Below, in pieces: positions 36,307 to 47,572 of a DNA stretch of 64,000 bases. How positions within the stretch are numbered: position 1 is the stretch's first letter; the number at the start of each line of letters is the position of its first letter. This stretch comes from Chimonanthus salicifolius (lineage: Eukaryota > Streptophyta > Magnoliopsida > Laurales > Calycanthaceae), in NCBI GenBank assembly GCA_013350335.1, contig CM023542.1:3526025-3590024 (forward strand), read 5' to 3'. A model generated the notes under the pieces. The model saw only the letters and a program-made list of their open reading frames with translations, was not told where the DNA came from and did not search any database. Position numbers and translations under genes: made by a program.

Positions 36307-36643
36307 TAGGGGTCGAAATCCGTATCGGTCGAGAGATCTCGGGATTTCCATGACCAAGATATCTCGGCTGATACGCATAGTATCGGCTTGAGATAAAAAA
36401 ATTCAGCCGATACGGCCGAGATCTCGGCTGATTTTTATTTTTTATTTAAAAAAAAAAATCGGCATGGGCCCGTTTGATATCTCGGCCGATATCCGCTGAT
36501 ATTTATATTATTATTATTATTTTTTTAAGAGCCTTTTTTATTTTTTTAAATGATTTTTTTCAAAAAAATAAAAACCACTGAGATTTTCGAAAAAAAGAGA
36601 GAAAAAAATCTCGGCTGAGATCTTGGCCGAATTTTCACGCTGG
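36307..36643. mobile_element. hAT-type palindrome-rich MITE, long variant
   Basis: 337 bp, from TAGGGGTCGAAATCCG to GAATTTTCACGCTGG. 8-bp flanks TACCCACA and TACCCACG match 7/8. Interior has repeated CGGCCGAGATCTCGGCTGAT and ATCTCGGCCGATATCC, with long A/T-rich spacers. Confidence 0.82.
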
Positions 36644-37750
36644 TACCCACGTAAACAAGGCCCATGTACACACACCGTATTCTTTGTATTGAAGTTAATG
36701 GGCCAAAATTTCTCTCCGGCACATTAAATAATGGACAACTGCACAGGCCCATTAAATAATGAACAACCACCGTGACAATATGCTTAAGTGACTGGACTGC
36801 TAAATTTTCACAAAGTTCTTTTTTGAGCTTGCGGCTGGGCCCATATAAATACATACCAATGGGCTTGACTTTATCCTATCATTACGGTCGTCAAAGTCAT
36901 CTATTCCATCTATCTACAGTTGACATTTTGACAAAATGTTAATAATAGATCAATAATTAAATTTTTATGCCTCCTACTTTTATAATTGAAGTAAAAAGTA
37001 CATAAAAATATATACAATCAACATATAATTAATTATTTGTTCACCAGAGATCAGTGAAGGGATGGGATGTCACTTCTTTTTCTTATTTTTTTTCTTTAAT
37101 TATGAAAGAAATAGCACCATTTGGGTCAGAATAAAAGCATGTAAAGAAATATATATTTTTAAAATAAAATTATTCTGATTATAAATAATTTTAGTTATTT
37201 AATCTGAATATCATTGAACAAATATTTTGATATTTTGCAATGATATCGGTTGTATTACTGTGTACATTTAGGCATGGGCCTTACTAAATTGAGTACCAAT
37301 CAGTCAATTGAAAACACATTTCATTAAATATACGACTCATAAAAAATAACCTTAATTGAATTGATGAATATAACTTTTCAAATTTGATCAGAGTTTTAGT
37401 TAATCATTTATTTAAGAAAAGACTTTTCAATGGACGCAATACCATTCTATTTGATGGATCTCACCTCTAAATATATTAAATAATAAACAAGCAGATGGTC
37501 ATCCTTTTTAGCGTTCCCAAAGAGGAAGTGAACACTAACACATGCAAATTTATTACCCATCAATGCACAACAAACGAATCTTTTATACACTTATTTAATC
37601 ATTCAAAGTTAGATGAGTGATGAGGGAACAAAGATCATTAAAATTGTGCTATTTGTAGGTGATTTTCTATTTTATATATTGATCACCAATGACTACACTA
37701 AATTCAATTACTATTTACTTTTAAAACAATGAAAATGACCATAAGATACC

Positions 37751-38100
37751 TAGAGGTGAAACTTGGGTTGGGTTTTTACTCGACCTACATGACCTGATCT
37801 GAGAAATCTGTGGGTGTGGATTATATATTTGTATATTTCGAGTCGAATCGAGTTGGAAAAATAAAAACCTACATGAAATTTAGGTTGTATTGGATTGAGA
37901 AATTTAAAATCAATCTGACCTAATTTCACACAACCTGACTTGACCCACGTGCACCAAGTTATAAAACATTACTTGGGTTGACTCGGGTCAGAAATTTGGA
38001 TCGAATTGGGTTGAGAAATTTGTGTGGGCTTGGGTTGGGTTCAATAATTTTTGACATGAGTTGAGTTGGGTTTATTAAAACCCGGGAGCTTAAAACACTT
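37751..38100. mobile_element. hAT-like MITE family B, second copy
   Basis: Left TAGAGGTGAAACTTGGGTTG, interior ACTCGACCTACATGACCTGA and CTTGGGTTGACTCGGGTCAG. The right end near 38100 is less clear. Strong similarity to 20077-20398. Confidence 0.55.
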
Positions 38101-38511
38101 AATTATTTGGTCAATATTATTGCATTGTGGCTACTCCATGAAGTATTAATATATACATTGAATTGAGCAGTCATAGAAGGAAGAATACTGGTGCACTAAG
38201 ATTGTTAGTTGAATATTAATATAATTCACCAACAAGGTGGAAACTATTCATATCTCTACTACCTAACAAGTTTAAGTAGCTTCATGGGTCAGACAAATAC
38301 ATTTATTAAGTGATAACTAAGTTTAGAGAAATTATTATTGACTTTACTGTACTTAGAAGTAAAAGAGGACCACTGATGAACCTAACAAGTTTAAAGTCCC
38401 TGAAGTTATTAGAGGACCAAATTTTTTATACATTTGAGCAATACCCTCCAAAGGGGCTTAACCAATATGATTAGGTTCTAAAACAAATGAAGTCACCTAT
38501 CATATTATATA

Positions 38512-38568
38512 TATATATATATATCTGTACTTAATATATATATATATATATATATCTGTACTTAATAT
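38512..38568. repeat. Duplicated (TA)n-TCTGTACTTAA microsatellite
   Basis: Two successive (TA)n tracts, each followed by TCTGTACTTAATAT. Confidence 0.92.
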
Positions 38569-38739
38569 TTGATATCAGAGTAAGTTCTGTATTCCGTTTT
38601 CGAATCCTGTTGAGGAAAAGGGTTATCTGAGTTGAATCGATGATTTGTCACATGTGTGGACTTCATTATTTTTGGTGTATTGATGAGATAACTAACATAT
38701 TATTGGGTCTTCTTTAAAAATTAATGCATTAGACCAAAC

Positions 38740-39003
38740 CATGGGTCCAAATATCAGCCAATACAATTCGTACCGGCTGATATGATACTGTTTTGAAACC
38801 TTATTATATTGGTCTATATGATTCGTATCGGCCGATATCTCGGCCGCATCATATCGGCCGATATGCCGACATCTCGACCGTATTATATTGGCCGATATTG
38901 ACCGTTTTGTTAAAAAAAATAATAATAATAAGGAGAGAGAAATTTATCGGACGAGATATCAGTTGATATCTCGTATTGGCCGATACCATTTTTTTGACCC
39001 CTA
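38740..39003. mobile_element. hAT-type palindrome-rich MITE
   Basis: 264 bp, from CATGGGTCCAAATATCAG to TTTTTTTGACCCCTA. Flanked by a perfect 8-bp duplication GACCAAAC (38732-38739 and 39004-39011). Interior has GTATCGGCCGATATCTCGGC, CATATCGGCCGATATGC and a (AAT)n-GGAGAGAG spacer. Confidence 0.9.
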
Positions 39004-39512
39004 GACCAAACCATCGTTAATTTTGAAGAGAGAATTTTGGCTGTCTAATTTGTGCTAACTAATGGGTTTGGATGACTAAGATAGGAAGTTTACAATGGTA
39101 AGATCAAATTCAATTCATTCTTCAAGTGCATCCACTATGAAGTCATATGCGATTTTTACCAAAGAGAAATTTAGAAAATCAAAACTAAATGGATGAGATA
39201 AAAAAATCTGATAATAATGAAAATGATAACGATCATAAGAAATGGTATGAATTGAAAAATCTTAAGCCATTTTGAAATTCAATAGTATTATAACTAACTT
39301 GACTGAGACTCTAGTTAATCAGTATTAGATCATGCCAACAGCAAAGCTACTTGGGTTGGATTTTAGCTGATTTTTTAAGGCCCACGCTTTGAAAACATTT
39401 GCCGAATTCAATTGTAAGTGTCGATCTCAAATTAATTAGATAAATAGTTCCAATGACGATGATAACGATGATTAAAAGAAAAGAAAACCCAAAATAATAA
39501 TGATGTTTCATA

Positions 39513-39854
39513 TGTTGGGGTATGAACGAGAGTTCCACATCAATTGTGAGGGGAAAAACTAATGACTTATACGGGACTGAGTCACTTTACCTATGAGGTT
39601 GGCCTTTTGGGTTGGAAGTCCAGTCTTAAAAGTGATACCAGAGCCAGGTTCCCTAACCACAATATGTGGACTCAGAGATCCCTAGTCGAAGGGGTCATTG
39701 GCGACGTATCCACATGAGAGCCTTGTTAGAGAGGGAGATTGTTGGGGTGCGAACAAGAGTCCTGCAACAGCTGTGAGGGAGAAAATTAAAGACTTATATA
39801 TGACTGAGTCACTTCACCAATTGAGCTAGTCTGTTGGACTGCTCAATTCTAATA
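39513..39854 (+). mobile_element. TRIM retrotransposon, second family (TGTTGGGG LTRs)
   Basis: Two LTR-like blocks start TGTTGGGGT at 39513 and 39740, each about 115-120 bp, and share GACTTATA-GGACTGAGTCACTT-type sequence. After the first comes a degenerate primer site TGATACCAGAGCC at 39633. Before the second is a purine tract AGAGAGGGAGA. Flanks TCATA and TTATA match 4/5. The right terminus (…CTAATA) does not end in CA, so the exact end is uncertain. No coding sequence. Confidence 0.72.
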
Positions 39855-40424
39855 TTATATTCAATTATGTAAATAGATGAACACGTCCTCTGTAGATATT
39901 GATTGGAGAAGTGGAACTGGTGAATGATAGAGATGGTCAATCATAACTCTTAAGTAAGCCAACGGGACAACGTAATGTTCTTCACTACTTCTTCCTAATT
40001 TCTTACTCCAACTCTGAACTTTTCAATTTCGAAGTAAATGTATTGTCATCAAGAGCAGTTAGTAAGTACATAACATGAACGATTATTATTATATTCCAAC
40101 CAGAAAACCATATTATGTTCAAACTTCAAACTTGGAATCAGTAAGTTACTAACTGCTCTTGATGACAATACATTTACAAACTTCTCAGACTTGGCCAAGT
40201 CTGAAGTTAGAGGGTTTTTTTTTTTTCATGTGGAAGCCAAGCTAGCTCAAATTCTTCTGAAAAATGAAGCCAGTGGTCAATATCAGTTATTTAAAACTCG
40301 CCACCTTGGTCTGACTTGATTTGGTAAACCCGAGTCCGATCAGCCAATACAGATCATCCAAGGGTCTTACTTACTGTCAGATACATTATTGCCAATGTTT
40401 TAGAAGAAATTAATACTACAGATA

Positions 40425-41366
40425 TGTTAGCGTTACGCGTGGAAACAAGAAAAATCGAACGGAAATAAACACACAGCACAACACAATATTTTAATGTGGT
40501 TTGACCCACCTAGCCTACGTCCACGGAGCGACAGAATATTCACTATAAATGAGAAAGAATATACATGTACAATAATATGACTCCCTTCACTCATGAGCCC
40601 AAACCCGAAGTCCAGATCCCTTTGTACACCCCTGTATATAACACATCGACGTCACCTCTCAGTTGATGTGAGTCTCTCTCATACCCAGAATAGTGAATCC
40701 AACTTCTGTGTTCCTCCCTCCACGCTTTATGCGTCCTACGAGCAATCCCAACGTGCTTCTCAAATGTGAGCGTCTCAGATGAGTTGCTGCAATCAACCCA
40801 GGCACGTCCTTCTGGAACCTCTACGCTTATGGCTAAGAAGCCATCTCCTTGTGTACCGTCAAAGGTCAGAAAGCCCTTCACCGTGCCTCCTCCGTCGGCT
40901 ACATATTGCGGAGTCAGTGTGATCCTACCCACACACATTCGATGCTACCCGGTCCTTGTATAAATATAGATTTCCTCCACGATACCCATATAGAATAGTA
41001 TCTTGTATGATACAGCCGAATATTAGTGGGCTCTATGTTTCCCTTTTAATGTGTTTCATTAGGAAACACTACCTTACTGTCATCAGGAACCATCTAAATT
41101 CAGCCAGGATAAGATCAACCTCTCAAGGCAACTTCCTGATAGAATTAGGACTCCATGGCCGCATGAATCCCTATTCTTTCTCCTTGCATGTACATCAGCC
41201 CATGTGGGCTCCATATGCCATCTTTGTTTACGGTGGAATTAAGCTACAATCTAACAAGATAATTATGGATAAAGCTATAAATATTGTAATTTAAATATCA
41301 TAACTATTATATTAGAGTCTTAAAAATAAATTTTTGGTGGTGTCTCGTTGTTGAGCTATCCTAACA
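40425..41366 (-). mobile_element. Probable solo LTR, minus strand
   Basis: Starts TGTTAGCG (40425) and ends CCTAACA (41366). Flanks AGATA and CGATA match 4/5. On the minus strand a TATA-like TATATTTATA near 40970 is followed by leader sequence. Near the end are GTGGACGTAGGCTAGGTGGG and ATATTGTGTTGTGCTGTGTG, resembling 3' parts of plant Copia LTRs. Open frames inside (to 115 codons) look fortuitous. Confidence 0.55.
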
Positions 41367-41420
41367 CGATAAAGGGTATGTTTTTTTTTTTTTTTTGAAT
41401 ATATGAAAATTCGCCGATAC

Positions 41421-41572
41421 CACTTTGTAGTGATCATAGATAAAACTCCAGATCCATGATACCATCTACAAATACCATAGATCAGGTTAGACATTCCAAG
41501 AGTTTGAGAGCTAGATTTTCCACACAAGATGAAAATACACAACTACTCGAACAAATAAAGCGGTAGGGAACA
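41421..41572. repeat. Dispersed 150-bp repeat, copy 2
   Basis: TAGTGATCATAGATAAAACT, GATACCATCTACAAATACC and CAACTACTCGAACAAATAAA. Matches 20815-20990. Lies just right of the solo LTR at 40425-41366. Confidence 0.8.
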
Positions 41573-41654
41573 AATAAAGCACCAAATATGATTTTTCATA
41601 TTTCATTTGGTCTGAAGTTTTTCGTGCATCAACCAAAATCTAGGTTGTCAACTT

Positions 41655-41830
41655 CAACTCAAAGGGATTCGAGTGTTGGCTAAAAACATTTTTCAGGAAG
41701 TGAGAGTTTTAAGTTCGATTCTCACTCAATCCTAAAGGGTCACTATCTGTTATTTAATGTGTATGGGTAGAGAGGCTTGAACATGTGTCAAAGATTGGTC
41801 GAGTGATTTTTTTTCTTTTAGCAGTAATTA
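41655..41830 (+). mobile_element. SINE family 2 copy
   Basis: GGCTAAAAACATTTTTCAGG, TTTTAAGTTCGATTCTCACT (box B), AAAGGGTCACTATCTGTT, GTATGGGTAGAGAGGCTTG and TTGGTCGAGTG. Shared body with 44876, 48328, 50570 and 50930. Confidence 0.7.
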
Positions 41831-42845
41831 GTCAAAGTATTAAACTATTATAAAAAAAATTGGTTGGTTGCTATTAATCTATTATAAATTATTTATTTAT
41901 TTATTTACGTGCAGATTTAGTTCCATATTTCATGGAAGACTTGATCTTTTCCTTCACCCACCAAATTATGGGCCACTCCGTCTGTGAGTGGATCAATTCA
42001 AGGCAATAATTACGTGATAGATAGATAGATTAGACAGACATGCAAAGTTGAATTACAGAACAAATCAATCACTCAAAACTATTATCAAATCTCTAATACA
42101 ACTAACCTAAGCACTCCTTCCTTGACCATTGAATGTGTGGGACCTGGCTTTTTCTTCATGTAAATCCAGCCGTTCATCCATTCAATTATCAGAAGTCAAA
42201 ACTGATTGTGAGCCACAGAGAGAAATCCACGTGGCAGTACGATATCCATAAGCTAAACGGGTGTTTGGTCAACGAATTATCCTGCTGCTGGATAAGAGTG
42301 TTTATTAGCTTTTATGTGTAGTGAAAATGTTCGAAATTTAGAAAAGTCTAAATCTAAGGTGACGGTGCAAAATTGTAGGCTTTAAAATATTAAAAAAAAA
42401 AATTCAAAATTTCAAACAGAGGTTCAATTCAAAATTTACTGAATGTAATAAACACAAATCTTATTTAAAAAAATTAAATAAAAAATCATTCGATGAGATC
42501 TCACGATATTCACTACTACAATATTCTCCACCGATGAAAAAAAAATATAAATAATAAAAAAATATATAAATATTAAGTAAGTTGAAACTTGAAAGGGAGA
42601 AAATCTCTACATGATGAGGCCCACGTCTTCTTTCCATCTTCCATTTCTATGTCAACAAGTCAATGCAAATCTAAATATATGGAAGCATGTTTCTTCACTT
42701 TTTAAAGTTTTTTTTTTAAGACCCATGGGATCATGGTCTACCACTAATTTTAGTGAAAATTGAACATGAAATCATATATATCTTGGGTTTTGAACAATTT
42801 GTTTCAATAATTTCTCATGAGACGGTCTTTAAATTAACGAATTTG

Positions 42846-42942
42846 TAAAAAAATCAGAGGTAATAGACTCACCTGTGGAGATTGTACGTTAGATATCCTT
42901 CAGTTTTCCACACGTAAATGCAAAATAATAATAATAATAAGA
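42846..42942 (+). mobile_element. SINE family 1, 3' part only
   Basis: GTAATAGACTCACCTGTGG, TACGTTAGATATCCTTCAG, CCACACGTAAATGC and a tail of (ATA)n. Lacks boxes A and B. Confidence 0.65.
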
Positions 42943-43229
42943 TATTTGCTTTTTTAAGATACACAACATTAATAAGTATGATTAAAATTTTAAATCGCCA
43001 AATTTTTCGTTGCTGGTATTACAATTCTGATTGTTGCCACATTGTATATCACTCTAAATTTACTCCAAATTAATTAACAATTATCGAATACTCATTTGTA
43101 CAGTTTTTCTTATTCATAAATTCTTTCATTCATTTCATTGATTGTTTTTCTTCTTTATAAATACAAGTTTACACCACCGTGTCTTCTTTCAATTTGAGGA
43201 AGATACACAAAGATTGTGTATTATTTCAA

Positions 43230-43412
43230 ATGGCTGAAATTTTATCCAATATAACATGTGTTCCACTAGACTGTGTTGTCATGGCCGAAGCAAGCGAGTC
43301 AAAAGAAGAAATTCTCTACAGTTGGGAGACCCACCGCAGACTTGATGAGAGGGCGATAGAGTCGTATGCAATAACGTTTAGGTCTTCAAAATTCAAACCA
43401 CGTGGTCGGTAG
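43230..43412 (+). CDS. Weak 60-codon ORF, unknown
   Basis: ATG at 43230 opens 60 codons (MAEILSNITCVPLDC...SSKFKPRGR), with mixed composition unlike repeat-derived frames nearby. A TATA-like TTTATAAATAC lies at 43154, about 75 bp upstream. I recognise no family. It may be a short gene, the 5' exon of a lost gene, or chance. A family B element lies 29 bp downstream. Confidence 0.2.
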   Translation: MAEILSNITCVPLDCVVMAEASESKEEILYSWETHRRLDERAIESYAITFRSSKFKPRGR

Positions 43413-43440
43413 TTTCTTTAGAAGGGGGTGACGCCGCCGC

Positions 43441-43821
43441 TAGCAGTGAAACTTCGATCGGGTTTTAATTTGACCGGTATAACCTGACTCGGATAATCAA
43501 TAGATTTGGATTATTTATTAAGTATCTTTTGGCTTAGGTCAGATTAGAAAAATAAAAATTCACATAAAATTTGAGCCAGGTTGAGTTGAGTTGAGGAATT
43601 TAATATCAACTTAATCCGATCAGGTGTAACTCAATTTGACTTGTGTATACCAAACTATAAAAGAACACTTGAGTTGACTTAGATCAGAAATTCAAGTATG
43701 GTCGGGATGAGTAATTTGGGTAAGCAATTTAGATTAGGTTGAGTGTAGTTCAATAAATTTTGACATAAGTTGAATTCAATTTATTAAAATCTGACTTGAT
43801 CTGACTTAAGTTCCAGCCCTA
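43441..43821. mobile_element. hAT-like MITE family B, third copy
   Basis: Left TAGCAGTGAAACTTCGATC, right complement TAGGGCTGGAACTTAAGTC. Flanks GCCGCCGC and ACCGTGGC match 5/8. Interior TTGACTTAGATCAGAAATTC resembles the copy at 37751. Inserted 29 bp after a weak ORF at 43230-43412. Confidence 0.55.
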
Positions 43822-44010
43822 ACCGTGGCCAAAAGTAGTGGAGCAAAATTTCTCCAGGCTTTCCAAGTCTCTTTGTGAATGGTTTATGAAAGTATGAAGA
43901 TTGTTTATATAAAATAATTATTAGAATTAATAACCATAACAGATTAAAGCTAGAATTTAAATTTGTTTATTAATAGAATTGAGTCTAAAACTTACTTTCT
44001 ATGAATTATA

Positions 44011-44201
44011 CTCCCACTGTCCCAAATTAGTTGTCTTATATAGATTTTGGAATTGTCTCAAAATAGTTGTCTCATTTATATTGGAGTAGTATAAAATGTG
44101 TTGAAAATTAATGAGATCACATGGATTGCTACTCTTATATAGAGAGTTCGTTAAAACATACAAATCTTTCAAATGAGAAAACTAAAATGGGACGGAAGAA
44201 G
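44011..44201. mobile_element. Stowaway MITE (Tc1/mariner) with TA TSD
   Basis: 191 bp, from CTCCCACTGTCCCAAATTAG to AAATGGGACGGAAGAAG, flanked by TA on both sides. The ends match the plant Stowaway consensus (CTCCCTCCGTCCCA). The interior repeats AGTTGTCT and is AT-rich. Confidence 0.92.
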
Positions 44202-44875
44202 TATATAATAGTTATAAGATGGACTGATAAATTGGAAATGAAGGTTCTTCTAAGTTCAAACGAAGGAGCAACTTTAATATGAACCTTTCAATTAATACTT
44301 TTATATCAAGTAGATAAGAGTTTGCTGGAGTTGGGTTTTTAAAATTAAATAAATCTAAATATTAAATTTTATTTATATGGTTAGAAAGTTCAGAACTATA
44401 TTACTTTAAATATCAAAACATTATACAAAATTTCCTTAAAAAACAAATGCTTTTGGAAATCTACTCTAATAAATCCCTTTCTCTTGAAGGTCAAAGATGT
44501 CACCTAAGTCACCTACTTAGGTGGGGAACTGAAACGGTGAGACATATTATCTCTATTAAAATTAAAAATTCTATTAAATAACTACACAAAATGAAATGAA
44601 TCTTTACATCATATCAACAAAATAAGAATTAAAAATACTTAAATCTGATTTTAAGTCATTTAAAGAACCGGTGTGTAATTAATATAGGTAATTAAAATTT
44701 TGAGAATAGACTTTACTACTAATATCAAATAGATATCTTTTTCATTCATTTTTATATTTAAAAATAATTTTATAAGTTATCTTATTCGATTTGGTGTATT
44801 GTTATAATAAGATAAATTCATTTTATAACTTATTTGTGATTTTATTTTTGCAGTCAATCCTAGTCATAACTCGAA

Positions 44876-45084
44876 GTGGTCGGTAACTGTCAAAAAACTC
44901 TCCTCATGAAGAAAGGTCTTGGGGCTCAATTCACACTCAATTTCTTTGGGCCACGGCCTATAGGGTTACTCCGCATCTCTTAAACCCCATATGTTTGTAT
45001 AAGAAGGTATGCCCAAAGAAAGTTTCCGTCAGTTAAAGTCCCCTACAGGTGACAGCTTGGACACCTTCCATTAAAAAAAAAAAA
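44876..45084 (+). mobile_element. SINE family 2 copy with poly(A)
   Basis: AAAACTCTCCTCATGAAGAA, GGGGCTCAATTCACACTCAA and a poly(A) at 45073-45084. The first half matches 48328-48495. The second half is divergent. Confidence 0.6.
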
Positions 45085-45180
45085 TGTAGTCATATGTTCA
45101 GACATGAGTTGAATGTATTTTTCATGACAAATCTCGTTTTTTTGTTTTTTCCTTTCATCTATCAATATCTTGATTAAAAA

Positions 45181-45300
45181 GGTGTAGCTCAACTTATAAT
45201 TTCTCAGGATTTGGAAGATGCCAGGTTTGAACCCTCATGACTTCATTTGGTTTGCACTAAAGACAGTGAGTATCACTTGTGAGAATTTTGTTTTAAAAAA
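45181..45300 (+). mobile_element. SINE family 1 copy
   Basis: GGTGTAGCTCAACTTATAA, GCCAGGTTTGAACCCTCATG (box B) and ACAGTGAGTATCACTTGTG, then an A-rich end. Confidence 0.8.
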
Positions 45301-46201
45301 GAATTTACTAACTGATAAAATTTCATTAGAAACTCCCATTAATATTATAATACAAGATAAAGTCTTATTGATATTAGCACATACAGAGAAAATAATAATT
45401 ATGCTGTATATTTTAATTTTTTTTATATAAACACAAGTCATAAAACACGGCTTGTGCCTAAACATAAGATTAGGTCATTAGACTTCACATCGACTGAGCA
45501 CTTTGATTTGGATTATACCCATTCTCCACTCTTGCGGCCTCTCCTCTTGATTATGTCTTGTACGCTATCTTTTCTGTCCTCCCACCAATGAATATTCTCA
45601 AAATTATAATTTAGAATCTTAGATACTTTGCCAAATTTGACTTTGCGATCTGCTCCACAAAATATTTAAGAGAGAAACAACGGTCGAGAATGGGTATAAA
45701 TCCAAATCAAACAAAGCTGATTTGGTAGAGACAATGTTGAAAAGTAAAAATAGGATAATTCTTTCCGTAGTTAAAAATATCGACCTAGTGTATGTATGCA
45801 TCGTTCGCTACATATGGGCCGAAACAAAGTTTATACGTCTACACCGGATAAGCAATTATGGGAAGTGACTCAGAGGAGTGTCGAGCATCAATTGAACTTT
45901 AAGACTTTCCTTCATGAGGGGATCTTCTTGATCGTCAGACCAACCCCCTCTTGAATTGAAGTTGTAAAGATTGTTGACATGACTTAGTTGAAAATATCTG
46001 TTTCGTATAAGTTATGTTTGATATTAAATTTATCTAAAATTTTCTTACTTAAATTAATAGAATTATGTTTTTAAATTAATATTTTTTTTTACTATTTTAC
46101 ATGTTTAATTTACTTTAGCTTTGTGTCCTTTAAATTATTGTTTAATATTTTAGTCAAAATAATTTTTATAAAGGTTATATTTAAATGGCCAAAGAGACAT
46201 C

Positions 46202-46496
46202 CAGGGGACGAAATCTCGGTTGATACTAAAGCTATCGGCCGCACACTATTCATATCGGTCATCGTATCACCGATATAAATAAATAGCGACATTTAAAAAA
46301 AATTGAATATTGCTGTGGGCCCAGGTGATTTCTAGGCTGATATTTGGATTTTCAGATTTCTTTTTAAGAAAGAGATGTTTTTTATTTTTAACTTTTAACT
46401 CAGAAAAATAAAAAAACTGATACTTTATAAAAAAGAAAAAGAAAGAGGAGGGAGATGCGGCCAATATCATCCAAAAGCCCAATATTTTTACCCCTG
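46202..46496. mobile_element. hAT-type palindrome-rich MITE, diverged
   Basis: 295 bp from CAGGGGACGAAATCTCGG to CAATATTTTTACCCCTG. Interior has CTATCGGCCGCAC, CATATCGGTC and an AGAAAGAGGAGGGAGA tract. Flanks GAGACATC and GAACACCA do not match well, so assignment rests on the terminal repeats and interior. Confidence 0.78.
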
Positions 46497-46773
46497 GAAC
46501 ACCATTTTACGGAATGAGATTCATTAACATTACAAAGTTAAAGAAATTGTTATTTAGGTGAGAATTTGAAAACAAATTGATAATCCCATCAAATATATAC
46601 AAACATCAAAATTAAACTAAATAAAATGAAGAGTACAAATGAAGCTCTTTATCAATTATAAATTTTATTTGTTAAAATTAAACACATAAATATTTAAAGA
46701 AATATATTTCTAATATTTGTAATTTTGCTAGTCCCTAACTTAGTTTTAAATTATTCTCTAATAAGATTTAAAT

Positions 46774-47129
46774 ATAGGCGAGTCATACCGACACCAGGAA
46801 AATCTGCCTCTATACATCCGTTTTCGAATTTTTTGGTGAACTTACCATTCTACCCCAGCGTATGAATTCATTCGAACGATTTTCAAGTTCGTTCGAATGA
46901 ATGTACTCATCCGAACAAACACTTTAGTGTAATTTTCGTTCTTTTGAACGAGTGTTTATCCGTTAGAATCAACGATTTGGTTCATTCAAATAAATGATAT
47001 TTTATTCGAACGAACCAAACTGTTCATTCGAACGAATGAACATATATATACATATATACATATATACATATACACATATATACATATACATATACACATA
47101 TACATATATATATATATATATATACATAC

Positions 47130-47160
<31 letters not shown>

Positions 47161-47177
47161 CATACATATATATATAT

Positions 47178-47241
<64 letters not shown>

Positions 47242-47572
47242 CAACCCTTCACAAAATTCGACTCATTTATTCGAGTGAACTAAACTGTTTATTCGAATGA
47301 ATGAACATATATATATATCAACCATTCATAAAATTCGACTTATTTATTCGAATGAAGTAAACTGTTATTCGAATGAATGAACACTAATCCGAATGAACTG
47401 AAACTATACTGAATTATTCGTTCGGATGAGTACATTCATCCGAACGAACTGAAAATGAACTGATAATTTGTTCAGATAAATAGAACATGAAAGGATAGAA
47501 TGATAATTTCAACAAATTTTTTAAATCAAATGTATAAAAGCACAAAAATCGAATATCTATATCGGACGTCTA
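46774..47572. mobile_element. Second copy of the long-TIR foldback MITE, expanded by microsatellite
   Basis: Left TACCATTCTACCCC and right complement GATAGAATGATAATTTC. GAACGAATGAA-type units fill both arms, as at 10300-10768. The centre is a (TACATA)n/(TA)n/(TG)n tract at 47041-47240, partly duplicated at 47307. Flanks share AAGATTT (46763 and 47573). The extra length over the first copy is mainly the microsatellite. Confidence 0.7.
47041..47240. repeat. Compound TA/CATA/TG microsatellite
   Basis: About 200 bp of TATA, CATATA and final (TG)6. Open frames of Tyr-Ile repeats in this tract are artefacts. Confidence 0.97.

Noticed and set aside
40591..40938. 115-codon minus-strand ORF
   Set aside because: Lies within a probable solo LTR and has no recognisable domain.
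42500..42535. CACTA transposon end (CACTACTACAA)
   Set aside because: Single short match without a partner terminus or TSD.
46986..47278. ORFs of 65-94 codons rich in Tyr-Ile-His on both strands
   Set aside because: Pure TA/CATA microsatellite translation; no gene.
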